DNA of 64,000 nt from Streptomyces lienomycini (lineage in GTDB: Bacteria > Actinomycetota > Actinomycetes > Streptomycetales > Streptomycetaceae): assembly GCF_027947595.1 (NCBI RefSeq), contig NZ_CP116257.1:3596001-3660000 (forward strand), written 5' to 3'. Each line of letters begins with the position of its first letter. Position 1 is the first letter of the stretch. Below are positions 1 through 7,696 of the stretch, piece after piece. The notes under the pieces were generated by a model, which was not told where the DNA came from, did no database searches, and was given only the letters and a program-made list of their open reading frames with translations. The position numbers and the translations under genes were made by a program.

Positions 1-380
1 CGGTCGACCCAGGGACGCAACAGCGCCCGGTATCGGGCCAGTTGCGCGGGATCGGTCACCGGTTGGGCGTAGCCCGTCACCACGACGCTCCACCCCAGGT
101 GTGTGTCCGGGTCGATCGAGTCGGCCTCGTAGGCGACCACCACACCCGGATCGCCGGCCTTCTGCGTACGGGAGGTCAGGGCCGCGCCCTCGTGGGTGCG
201 GATGATGATGTCCCCGTCGTCCAGGACGTGGTTGACCGGCCGGATCGTCGGCAGCGCCTGCCTGGTGAAGACGACCCGCCCCAGGGAGACACTGCCCAGC
301 AGCGCGAGGGCCTCCTCGCCGCCCAGCTCGGTGCTGCGGCGAGGGGCCACCGGAGGCGAGGGGACGTACTCGGAGGTCAT
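1..380 (-). CDS. Pyridoxamine 5'-phosphate oxidase-like protein (3' end cut by window edge)
   Basis: The ATG at 378-380 on the minus strand opens a frame that runs off the left edge, giving about 126 residues. The protein reads [10 protein letters not shown]..., then a split-barrel start ([52 protein letters not shown]). This is the pattern of the FMN/F420-binding PNPOx-like split-barrel family, common among small actinobacterial redox proteins. Substrate and cofactor cannot be told from the sequence. It is divergent from the response-regulator gene, and the 243-bp region between them carries palindromes that resemble DevR/OsdR sites, so control by that regulator is plausible. Family confidence is good; function is open. 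Confidence 0.75.
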   Translation of the reverse strand, partial: MTSEYVPSPPVAPRRSTELGGEEALALLGSVSLGRVVFTRQALPTIRPVNHVLDDGDIIIRTHEGAALTSRTQKAGDPGVVVAYEADSIDPDTHLGWSVVVTGYAQPVTDPAQLARYRALLRPWVD

Positions 381-449
381 GGCATGCTTTCGTCGGAGTC
401 CACAGATTTCGGTCGCTTCATTGGAGCCCCGCCGACGAGCCGTGTGCTA

Positions 450-537
450 GGGCCGTTCGGCCCCCAGAACGCGTCCGCCCGGCTCGGCTCCGGCCGCCCG
501 CGGAAGACTGGGCCGACCGGCCCTGGCCCTTCGGCCC
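450..537. promoter_or_regulatory. DevR/OsdR-like palindromes in divergent promoter region
   Basis: GGGCCGTTCGGCCC at 450-463 and GGGCCGACCGGCCC at 510-523 are 14-bp palindromes 60 bp apart. A weaker copy, GGCCCTTCGGCCC, is at 525-537. They lie between the PNPOx-like gene and the response-regulator gene. Dormancy-type (DevR/DosR, OsdR) regulators bind GC-rich palindromes of this size, so autoregulation is the simplest reading. Assignment to this regulator is inferred. Confidence 0.6.
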
Positions 538-623
538 CGGGCACTGGAGGATCTCCGCAGGAGGAGCCGTCGTCCCCGCGGGGGCAGCGGCTCGCCACGA
601 GAGCGCAGACGAGGAGTACTGGC

Positions 624-1316
624 ATGGCGGACACCGAGCAGCCCGGCCCCGGGGACCCGATCCGGGTCTTCCTGCTGGACGACCACGAGGTCGTACGGCG
701 CGGCGTGCGCGACCTGCTCGACGACGAGCCCGGCATCACGGTGGTCGGCGAGGCGGGCACGGTCGAGCAGGCCCTGGTCCGGGTGCCCGCCCTGCGCCCC
801 CACGTGGCGGTGCTCGACGTACGGCTGCCCGACGGCGACGGCGTGGGCGTCTGCCGCGAGCTGCGGTCCCGCATGCCGGAGCTGGCCTGCCTGATGCTGA
901 CCTCGTTCGACGACGAGGAGGCCCTGCTGGACTCGATCATGGCGGGCGCGGCCGGGTACGTGCTCAAGCAGATCCAGGGCTCGGACCTCGTCAACGCGGT
1001 GCGCACGGTCTCCGCCGGGCAGTCGCTGCTCGACCCGAGCGCGGCGACCAAGCTGATGGCGCGGCTGCGCGGCGAACAGACGCGGGAGGAGGTGCCGGAC
1101 GCCCTGCCGGGCCTCACCGACCGCGAACGGGAGATCCTCGCCCTCATCGGCGAGGGCCTGACCAACCGGCAGATCGGACAGCGGCTCTACCTCGCCGAGA
1201 AGACGGTGAAGAACCACATCTCCCGGCTGCTGGCCAAACTCGGCGTCGAGCGCCGCATCCAGGCCGCCGTCATCGCCACCCAGGCGCAGGACCGGCTGCG
1301 GCAGGACCGGCACTGA
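624..1316 (+). CDS. NarL/LuxR-family response regulator, DevR/OsdR-like
   Basis: A 230-residue two-domain regulator. The receiver domain (about residues 13-135) has the acidic pair at D19-D20, the phospho-acceptor Asp65 in [11 protein letters not shown], and a conserved Lys in GYVLKQI. A GerE-type helix-turn-helix follows ([22 protein letters not shown], then [15 protein letters not shown]). The frame extends far upstream, but the ATG at 624 matches the family start and follows GAGGAG at 611-616. A GAF-domain histidine kinase begins 110 bp downstream on the same strand, so the two form a cognate pair. Length and kinase type match DevR/DosR of mycobacteria and OsdR of Streptomyces, which respond to hypoxia or nitric oxide; the signal here is inferred. 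Confidence 0.9.
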   Translation: MADTEQPGPGDPIRVFLLDDHEVVRRGVRDLLDDEPGITVVGEAGTVEQALVRVPALRPHVAVLDVRLPDGDGVGVCRELRSRMPELACLMLTSFDDEEALLDSIMAGAAGYVLKQIQGSDLVNAVRTVSAGQSLLDPSAATKLMARLRGEQTREEVPDALPGLTDREREILALIGEGLTNRQIGQRLYLAEKTVKNHISRLLAKLGVERRIQAAVIATQAQDRLRQDRH

Positions 1317-1426
1317 GCCGGCCGCCCGAACCCCTCCCGAGCCCCGTCCGAGCGGGGACCGCTACCGTTGGTGGGTGACCGGGGCGGCCGGCTGCCGGCG
1401 CGTCCCAGGGACCTGGAGGATCACCC

Positions 1427-3154
1427 GTGGAGAGCCCTGACCAGGCGGAAGCCCGGGTACGCCTGCCGCAGCTGCGGCTGGACGAGCTGCTGGAGGAACT
1501 CCAGGCCCGGCTCGACGCCGCCCGCGGCACCCGCGACCGGGTCCACAGCCTGCTCGAGGCGGTGCTCTCGGTGGGCCGGGAGCTGGACCTCGAGCATGTG
1601 CTGCACAGCATCGTGGAGGCGGCGGCGGCCCTCGTCGACGCCCGGTACGCCGCTCTCGGCGTGATCGGACCGGACGGCAAACGGCTCTCGGCGTTCCACA
1701 CCGTCGGGGTCGGCGAGGAGCAGATCGCCCGCATCGGCGCCTACCCCGAGGGCCACGGCATCCTGGGCGAGCTGATCCGCCACCCCGAGCCCCTGCGGCT
1801 GCCCGACCTCTCCGAGCACGCGGCGTCGTACGGCTTCCCGCCGCACCACCCGCCGATGAACACGTTCCTCGGTGTCCCCATCCGGGTCCGCGACCAGGTC
1901 TTCGGCAACCTGTACCTGACCGAGAAGCGGGGCGGGGCGCAGTTCGACGAGGAGGACGAGTCGGTCCTGTCGACACTGGCCGTCGCGGCCGGCGTCGCGA
2001 TCGACAACGCCCGGCTGTACGAGCAGTCGCGGCTGCGCGAGCGCTGGCTGCAGGCGAACGCGGAGATCACCCACAGCCTGATGTCAGGCAGCGAGCGCGG
2101 CGCGGCACTCGGCCTGATCGCGGAGCGCGCCCGGGAGATCACCGGCGCGGCCCTGGCCGTGCTCACCATGCCCATGCCGGACACGGACTCCCTGGTGGTG
2201 GAGCTGGCCACTGGACAGGGCGCCGAGGACCACCGCGGCCTGGTGCTGCCCATCGACGACAGCCTCACCGGCCTGGCGTTCTCCACCGCCGAGCCCGTGC
2301 GCAGCCCGGACATCACGCAGGACGCGCGGGTGTCCGCCGCGGCCCCCCGGTTCACCGGGCTCGGACCCGCGGTGGCCGTGCCCTTCGGCGCCGCGGGCGA
2401 GGGCGTACGCGGTGTGGTGCTGCTGGTGCGGCAGGCGGGCCGGGCGGTGTTCTCCGCGAAGGAGACCGAGCCGCTGCAGGGGTTCGCCGCGCAGGCCGCC
2501 CTCGCGATGGAGCTGGCGGAGCGACGCCGGGACGCCGAGCAGATCGCCGTGCTCCAGGACCGGGACCGGATCGCCCGGGACCTGCACGATCTGGCGATCC
2601 AGCGGCTGTTCGCCACCGGGATGACGCTCCAGAGCGCGGGTCGCCTGATCGAGAACGGCTCCGCGTCGGAGCGGGTACTGCGGGCGGTGGACGACCTGGA
2701 CGAGACCATCAAGATCATCAGGTCGACGATCTTCGGTCTCCGCGCGCGCGGCGGCACCGCCGGCGGGGGACTGCGGGGCCGTACGGTGCGGGTCGTGGGC
2801 GAGGCGGCCCCGGTGCTGGGCTTCGCACCGAGCCTGCGGATGGAGGGCCTGCTGGACACGGAGGTCCCCGGTCGGGTCGCCGAGCACGTCGTCGCGGTGC
2901 TGTCCGAGGCACTGACCAACGTCGCCCGGCACGCACGCGCCGACCGGGTGGCGGTGGCCCTGGAGACCGACGGCCACGAGGTACGGCTGACCGTCACCGA
3001 CAACGGCGTGGGCGTCCCGTCCGGGGGCCGCCGCAGCGGGCTGCGCAACATGGCGGAACGGGCCGCGCAGCTGGGCGGCGAGCTGCGGCTCACCGGCCCG
3101 GCGGACGGAGGCACCACCCTGGAGTGGTGGGCACCGGTGCCGGACGAGGGCTGA
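1427..3154 (+). CDS. GAF-GAF sensor histidine kinase, DevS/OsdK-like
   Basis: A 575-residue cytosolic kinase starting at GTG 1427 with CTGGAGGA six bases upstream. The order is two GAF domains (about residues 45-195 and 215-365), then a HisKA_3 dimerisation helix with the phospho-acceptor His387 in RDLHDLAIQ, then an HATPase domain with an N-box (EALTNVARHA, near 490) and G-boxes (DNGVGVPSGG; GLRNMAERA). This is the DevS/DosT layout, in which the first GAF binds haem and senses O2, NO or CO. Whether this GAF keeps its haem ligand was not established. There are no membrane segments. Its partner is the upstream response regulator. Confidence 0.88.
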   Translation: MESPDQAEARVRLPQLRLDELLEELQARLDAARGTRDRVHSLLEAVLSVGRELDLEHVLHSIVEAAAALVDARYAALGVIGPDGKRLSAFHTVGVGEEQIARIGAYPEGHGILGELIRHPEPLRLPDLSEHAASYGFPPHHPPMNTFLGVPIRVRDQVFGNLYLTEKRGGAQFDEEDESVLSTLAVAAGVAIDNARLYEQSRLRERWLQANAEITHSLMSGSERGAALGLIAERAREITGAALAVLTMPMPDTDSLVVELATGQGAEDHRGLVLPIDDSLTGLAFSTAEPVRSPDITQDARVSAAAPRFTGLGPAVAVPFGAAGEGVRGVVLLVRQAGRAVFSAKETEPLQGFAAQAALAMELAERRRDAEQIAVLQDRDRIARDLHDLAIQRLFATGMTLQSAGRLIENGSASERVLRAVDDLDETIKIIRSTIFGLRARGGTAGGGLRGRTVRVVGEAAPVLGFAPSLRMEGLLDTEVPGRVAEHVVAVLSEALTNVARHARADRVAVALETDGHEVRLTVTDNGVGVPSGGRRSGLRNMAERAAQLGGELRLTGPADGGTTLEWWAPVPDEG

Positions 3155-3203
3155 TCGCGAAGGCGCCGCTCGGAGCGGGCCCCGGGTCGGCGCGGGCCCC
3201 CGG

Positions 3204-3662
3204 TCAGAGCAGGCCGCCGCTGCCGTACGGCGCGTACAGGTCGAGCAGCCGGACCCGGGCCGCCTGCAGCCGGTGGGCGACCACCCGGCCGACCCAGACG
3301 GCGACCGCCCGGCCGAACTCCGGGTCGCGGGCGCACATCTCCCGCATGGCGTCCGCGTCGAACTCCCAGGCCCGTACCGGGGTCGTGGCCTCGGCGCCCA
3401 ACTGCCACAGGCAGGGCGGGTAGTGCCAGGACCAGCCGACGAGTTCGCCGTGGCCCAGCGTTTCGATGACGGCGGCCCGGCGGCCGGGGACGCGCAGGTC
3501 GAGACTGACCGTGCCGGTCCGGACGATCCAGAACCGGTCGGCCCGCCGTCCCTCCTCGAACAGTCGGGTGCCCTCCGCGACGGAGACCTCCCGGGCGATC
3601 CGCATCAGTCGCTCGCGGTGGTCGACGGGGAGAGCGGCGGACAGGGTGGTGGCTGAGGTCAT
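3204..3662 (-). CDS. Stand-alone cyclic-nucleotide-binding-domain (Crp-like) protein
   Basis: A 152-residue protein; the ATG at 3662 is preceded by AAAGGAG. The open frame continues upstream, but that part is low-complexity and lacks a ribosome site. Residues about 10-120 form a cNMP-binding beta-barrel (EGTRLFEEGRRADRFWIVRTG, then GRRAAVIETLGHGELVGWSW). The helical C-terminus ends at YAPYGSGGLL, with no winged-helix DNA-binding domain as in full Crp/Fnr proteins of about 220 residues. It therefore probably acts as a ligand sensor rather than a transcription factor. It converges with the kinase gene. Palindromes of the DevR type lie about 225 bp upstream, which suggests membership in the same regulon. 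Confidence 0.75.
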   Translation of the reverse strand: MTSATTLSAALPVDHRERLMRIAREVSVAEGTRLFEEGRRADRFWIVRTGTVSLDLRVPGRRAAVIETLGHGELVGWSWHYPPCLWQLGAEATTPVRAWEFDADAMREMCARDPEFGRAVAVWVGRVVAHRLQAARVRLLDLYAPYGSGGLL

Positions 3663-3886
3663 CGCTCCGGCTCCTTTCGCGCGCTCGCCGCGGACGGACG
3701 GCGAAGGAGCCGCTCGGCGCCGCGGTCGGTCCGGTGGCCCGAGAGGACGGCGCGAGGAGGGGAGGGGGTGCGAGGGCGGCACGAGAACGCCGCTCGCCCG
3801 GCCGCGGGGCCCGTCTCGTCGTTCCCTTCGGGAGCACGCTGTCTGTGGTCACCACCAGCGTCCCGCCGGCCGGCGCATCGCACCAG

Positions 3887-3921
3887 GGGCCGACCGGACC
3901 CGCCCGGGGGCCGTTCGGCCC
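3887..3921. promoter_or_regulatory. Tandem DevR/OsdR-like sites
   Basis: GGGCCGTTCGGCCC at 3908-3921 is identical to the copy at 450-463. GGGCCGACCGGACC at 3887-3900 differs from the second upstream copy at one base. The two start 21 bp apart, two helical turns, as expected for cooperative dimers on one DNA face. They lie upstream of the minus-strand cNMP-binding-domain gene. The rest of 3663-3979 shows no convincing gene. Confidence 0.6.
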
Positions 3922-3979
3922 AGGCCGCCGTCGCCGCGCCCGGGGCCGGGCACGACCGCCGCCCCGGCGGACGCGCCGG

Positions 3980-4147
3980 TCAGCCGACCGGGAAGGGGAG
4001 CCGCGCCGCCGGCCCGCCCAGCGCCGCCGCCTGAGCCGCGGTCGGTGCCCGCCGCCCCGTGCCGACCAGCAGCGCGTCCCGGTCGGTGAACGACGCGGGA
4101 AACGTCGCCGCGACGATCTTCAGCCGGCGGCCGGCGACCCGCCGGGG
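3980..4147 (-). pseudogene. Coding remnant in frame behind glpK
   Basis: After the glpK TGA (4148-4150) the same frame stays open for 56 codons to a TGA at 3980-3982. It reads LKIVAATFPASFTDRDALLV and ends AARLPFPVG. Nearly all third positions are G or C, as in real genes here. There is no ATG or GTG start and no ribosome site; only a CTG at 4121-4123. It may be the tail of a deleted gene once downstream of glpK. The family was not recognised. Confidence 0.4.
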
Positions 4148-5671
4148 TCAGCTCTCGGGGACCTTGACCCAGTCGAGCGTCCGCTGAACGGCCATCTTCC
4201 AGCCCGCGTAACCCTGCGCCCGCCGGTCCTCGGACCACTGGGGCTCCCAGCGCCTGGACTCACTCCAGTGGGTGCGCAGTTCGTCGGTGTCCCGCCAGAA
4301 GCCCGTGGCCAGCCCCGCCGCGTAGGCCGCGCCGAGGGCGGTGGTCTCCGCGACGACGGGGCGGCTGACGGGGACACCGAGGACGTCCGCCTGGATCTGC
4401 ATGCACAGGTCGTTGGCGGTCACACCGCCGTCCACCCTCAGTACGTCGAGGTGGACCGAGGAGTCCTGCTCCATGGCCTCGACCACGTCGCGGCTCTGGT
4501 AGCAGATGGCTTCCAGCGTCGCCCGGGCCAGGTGCGCGTTGTCGTTGTACCTGGCGAGGCCCACGATCGCGCCCCGGGCGTCGGAGCGCCAGTACGGGGC
4601 GAACAGGCCGGAGAAGGCGGGGACGAAGTACATGCCTCCGTTGTCGTCGACGGTACGGGCGAGTTCCTCGCTCTCCGCCGCGGTCTTGATGATCTTCATC
4701 TGGTCGCGCAGCCACTGCACGGCCGACCCGGTCACCGCGATGGATCCCTCCAGCGCGTAGACCGGCGGGCTGTCGCCGAACTGGTAGGCCACGGTGGTCA
4801 GCAGACCGTGCTGCGAACGGACCAGTTCCGTACCGGTGTTGAGGAGCAGGAAGTTGCCGGTGCCGTAGGTGTTCTTGGCCTCGCCGGGCGAGAAGCAGAC
4901 CTGGCCGACGGTCGCCGCGTGCTGGTCGCCCAGCACCCCGGTGATGGGAACGGCGGCGCGCAGCGGCCGGGAGGTGCGGGTCGTGCCGTACGCCTCCCGG
5001 TGCGAGGAGGGGTTGATGGTGGGCAGCATGCCGCGGGGGATGCCGAAGAAGCCCAGGAGTTCGTCGTCCCAGTCGAGCGTCTCCAGGTTCATCAGCATGG
5101 TGCGGCTCGCGTTGGTCACGTCGGTGGCGTGGATGCCGCCGTCGGGACCGCCGGTCAGGTTCCACAGGACCCAGGTGTCGGTGTTGCCGAACACCGCGTG
5201 CCCCCGCTCCGCCGCCTCGCGGACGCCGTCGACGTTCTCCAGGATCCACTGGATCTTCCCGCCCGAGAAGTACGTCGCGGGCGGCAGCCCGGCCTTGCGG
5301 CGGATGACGTCGCCCCGGCCCGAGCGCTCCAGGTGCGCCGCGATGGCGTCGGTGCGGGTGTCCTGCCACACGATGGCGTTGTAGTAGGGACGCCCGGTGC
5401 GCGGGTCCCAGACCACCGTGGTCTCCCGCTGGTTGGTGATGCCGATGGCCGCCAGGTCCGTGCCCGACAGACCGCCGTTGCGCAGGCCGTTCTGCATCAC
5501 CGAGTTGGTGCGTTCCCAGATCTCCACCGGGTCGTGCTCCACCCATCCGGAGCGGGGGAGGATCTGCTCGTGCTCCAACTGGTGCTTCGCGACCTCGTTG
5601 CCGCCGTGGTCGAAGATCATGAATCGGGTGCTGGTGGTTCCCTGGTCGACCGCGCCGATGAAGTCCGCCAT
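4148..5671 (-). CDS. glpK: Glycerol kinase
   Basis: A 507-residue FGGY-family kinase that phosphorylates glycerol to glycerol 3-phosphate with ATP. The N-terminal phosphate loop is [13 protein letters not shown]. The sugar-binding segments ([18 protein letters not shown]) and the second-domain ATPase motifs ([37 protein letters not shown]) are all present, and length is normal for the family. The frame is open to 5905, but the true start is ATG 5671: [11 protein letters not shown] aligns with the family N-terminus and the sequence beyond is inside glpF. It starts 25 bp after glpF, so the two form one operon for glycerol uptake and trapping. Confidence 0.95.
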   Translation of the reverse strand: MADFIGAVDQGTTSTRFMIFDHGGNEVAKHQLEHEQILPRSGWVEHDPVEIWERTNSVMQNGLRNGGLSGTDLAAIGITNQRETTVVWDPRTGRPYYNAIVWQDTRTDAIAAHLERSGRGDVIRRKAGLPPATYFSGGKIQWILENVDGVREAAERGHAVFGNTDTWVLWNLTGGPDGGIHATDVTNASRTMLMNLETLDWDDELLGFFGIPRGMLPTINPSSHREAYGTTRTSRPLRAAVPITGVLGDQHAATVGQVCFSPGEAKNTYGTGNFLLLNTGTELVRSQHGLLTTVAYQFGDSPPVYALEGSIAVTGSAVQWLRDQMKIIKTAAESEELARTVDDNGGMYFVPAFSGLFAPYWRSDARGAIVGLARYNDNAHLARATLEAICYQSRDVVEAMEQDSSVHLDVLRVDGGVTANDLCMQIQADVLGVPVSRPVVAETTALGAAYAAGLATGFWRDTDELRTHWSESRRWEPQWSEDRRAQGYAGWKMAVQRTLDWVKVPES

Positions 5672-5696
5672 GGTTGCTCCGCCTCTCCGGCCGGTG

Positions 5697-6542
5697 TCAT
5701 TCTTCCGGTGCCGGGACGCGCCCCGGCGGTTCGGGCTCAGCGGCCGGCAGGAACCGGCCGATGAACACCTTGTACAGTCCCGCGCCGAGCACACCGCCGA
5801 CCAGCGGGCCGACGATCGGCACCCAGAAGTAGAAGTTGCCGTACTGGTCCCGCCACGCGTCGTCGTACCCGGTGATGAAGCTGGCCAGCCGGGGGCCGAA
5901 GTCACGGGCCGGGTTGATGGCGTAGCCCGCGTTGGTGCCGAAGGCCATACCGATCGCGACGACGACCAGACCGATGACGAACGGGGCGAGGTTGGCCTTC
6001 GGCGGGTCGTTGAGCAGGTCCGTGAGCGCCATGATCAGAAGCAGCAGGATGGCGGTTCCGATGACCTGGTCGCGGAAGGCGCCCCACTCGTGGACCGGCA
6101 GCCCGGTGTTGCCGTTGGCGGGGAGCGTGGAGAACACGAACTGCGTCTTGAGGGTGTGGCCGGGGTCGGCCTTCGCCAGCGCTTCCGTGTAGTTCCAGCG
6201 GACCAGGAGGGCCGCCACGAACGCGCCCGCCGTCTGGGCCAGCGTGTAGGGGATCACCTTGCGCCACGAGAACCCCTTGAACACGGCCAGCGCGAGGGTC
6301 ACCGCGGGATTGATGTGCGCGCCGCTCAGCCGCGCCGCCACATAGACGCCCAGGGTGACACCGAGGCCCCACGCCCAGGCGATGCTGTCGTGGTCCCCGA
6401 GGCCGCCCGGCGGGTCCGTGAGGGCGCCGCCCGCGATGACCTGGGCCACCACGCCGCAGCCGAAGAGGATGAGGATCAGCGTGCCGGCGAACTCGGCGGA
6501 CAGTTCGCCGAGCAGACCGGATCTTTTGAGCCGCTCAGCCAT
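5697..6542 (-). CDS. glpF: Glycerol uptake facilitator (MIP/aquaglyceroporin family)
   Basis: A 281-residue integral membrane channel with six predicted membrane spans. Both half-helix motifs are intact: [12 protein letters not shown] in the first repeat and [13 protein letters not shown] in the second. The Asp after the second NPAR is the aquaglyceroporin mark, favouring glycerol over water. ATG 6542 is preceded by GGAAGG. It is the first gene of the glpF-glpK operon. The leader contains no clear riboswitch; a GylR/IclR-type operator could be present but was not identified. Confidence 0.92.
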   Translation of the reverse strand: MAERLKRSGLLGELSAEFAGTLILILFGCGVVAQVIAGGALTDPPGGLGDHDSIAWAWGLGVTLGVYVAARLSGAHINPAVTLALAVFKGFSWRKVIPYTLAQTAGAFVAALLVRWNYTEALAKADPGHTLKTQFVFSTLPANGNTGLPVHEWGAFRDQVIGTAILLLLIMALTDLLNDPPKANLAPFVIGLVVVAIGMAFGTNAGYAINPARDFGPRLASFITGYDDAWRDQYGNFYFWVPIVGPLVGGVLGAGLYKVFIGRFLPAAEPEPPGRVPAPEE

Positions 6543-6662
6543 GGAAGCTCACCTTCCGCCGGCTTGACCGGCCGTCGACTGTTCGAGCATCTCCTCGGAC
6601 AGATTAAGGTGACTTCCGGCGAACCGCACTTAAGGGACATCCGTGGTGAAGGGTCGCCCGCG

Positions 6663-6681
6663 CCGCCCCGCCCCGGGGCGG
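6663..6681 (-). terminator. Possible hairpin after nadE
   Basis: CCGCCCCG and CGGGGCGG form a perfect 8-bp stem with a 3-base loop. It lies about 85 bp past the nadE stop and 120 bp upstream of glpF on the same strand. No T-run follows, as is usual in Streptomyces. It may instead be part of the glpF leader. Confidence 0.4.
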
Positions 6682-6764
6682 AGCGGGCGCAGGGGACCGG
6701 CCTCACCACCCGCGGTGCTCCGTCGGAGTGATCGGCGCTCGCCGGGCGGGGGCGGACCCGGCGG

Positions 6765-7595
6765 TCAGGGAGCGATCGGCATCCGGCGCTTGTGGTCGGT
6801 CCGCCGGTAGCGGGTGACGATCGTCTCGAAGGCCCGCTCGTTCACCGGCCCGCCCTCCAGGAAGTCGTCGATCTCCTCGTACGTCACTCCCAGGGCGTCC
6901 TCGTCGGCCTTGCCCGGGTCGAGGGTCTCCAGGTCGGCCGTCGGGACCTTCCGCACCAGCTCGGCGGGGGCACCCAGCGCGTCCGCGACGGCGCGCACCC
7001 GGCGCTTGGTGAGGCCCGTCAGCGGTACGACGTCGGCGGCGCCGTCGCCGAACTTGGTGAAGAACCCGGAGACCGCCTCGGCCGCGTGGTCGGTGCCCAC
7101 GACCAGCCCGTTGTGCGCACCGGCCACGGCGTACTGCGCGATCATGCGCTGCCGGGCCTTGATGTTGCCGTACACGAAGTCCTGGTGGTGGGCGTCGCGG
7201 AAGGCCACGTCGGCGGCGAGCAGGGCCTCGAGCGCCGCGTCGCTCGCGGGCTTGATGTCGACGGTCAGCACCTGGTCGGGGTCGATGAAGGAGAGCGCCT
7301 GCTGGGCGTCGTGCTCGTCGGCCTGGACCCCGTGCGGCAGCCGCATCGCGTAGAAGCGCGCCTCGTGACCTGTGGCGCGGGCCCGCTCCACGGCGAGCTG
7401 GCACAGCCTGCCCGCGGTGGTCGAGTCGACCCCGCCGCTGATACCGAGCACCAGGGCGCGCAGACCCGTCGAGGTCAGCCGCTCGGCGAGGAAGGCCACC
7501 CGGCGCTCGATCTCCCGTTCGGCGTCGAAGGTCTCGGCGACCTCCAGTTCCCGGGCGATCTCCTTCTGCAGGGCGATGGACGCCGGCTCGCTCAA
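6765..7595 (-). CDS. nadE: NH3-dependent NAD+ synthetase
   Basis: A 276-residue enzyme converting deamido-NAD+ to NAD+ with ATP and ammonia, the last step of NAD synthesis. The PP-loop SGGVDSTT is near residue 50, and GTDHAAEAVSGFFTKFGDGA carries the second ATP/deamido-NAD contact. There is no glutaminase domain, and the length fits the ammonia-dependent bacterial form. The start is TTG at 7595: AAGGAG lies five bases upstream and MSEPAS is the family N-terminus. It is a single gene, with the secreted multidomain protein gene upstream on the same strand. Confidence 0.93.
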   Translation of the reverse strand: MSEPASIALQKEIARELEVAETFDAEREIERRVAFLAERLTSTGLRALVLGISGGVDSTTAGRLCQLAVERARATGHEARFYAMRLPHGVQADEHDAQQALSFIDPDQVLTVDIKPASDAALEALLAADVAFRDAHHQDFVYGNIKARQRMIAQYAVAGAHNGLVVGTDHAAEAVSGFFTKFGDGAADVVPLTGLTKRRVRAVADALGAPAELVRKVPTADLETLDPGKADEDALGVTYEEIDDFLEGGPVNERAFETIVTRYRRTDHKRRMPIAP

Positions 7596-7656
7596 TTCCG
7601 CTCCTTGTTCGACTGGCAGGGCATGTCTCGTTTCACCCTACCCAGTGGAGCGCAAG

Positions 7657-7687
7657 GTGCGGGGCGGCCGTCAGGTCCGCCCCGCAC
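7657..7687 (-). terminator. Hairpin terminator of the secreted multidomain gene
   Basis: GTGCGGGGCGG and CCGCCCCGCAC form an 11-bp perfect stem with a 9-base loop, 10 bp beyond the stop of the minus-strand gene ending at 7697. The stem is GC-rich and there is no T-tract. Confidence 0.7.
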
Positions 7688-7696
7688 GGCTGCGGG

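Noticed and set aside
42..623. Upstream extension of the response-regulator frame
   Set aside because: It would run through the divergent promoter and the PNPOx-like gene. The ATG at 624 fits the family start.
5672..5905. Longer glpK N-terminus
   Set aside because: It overlaps glpF coding sequence, and [11 protein letters not shown] is the true family start.
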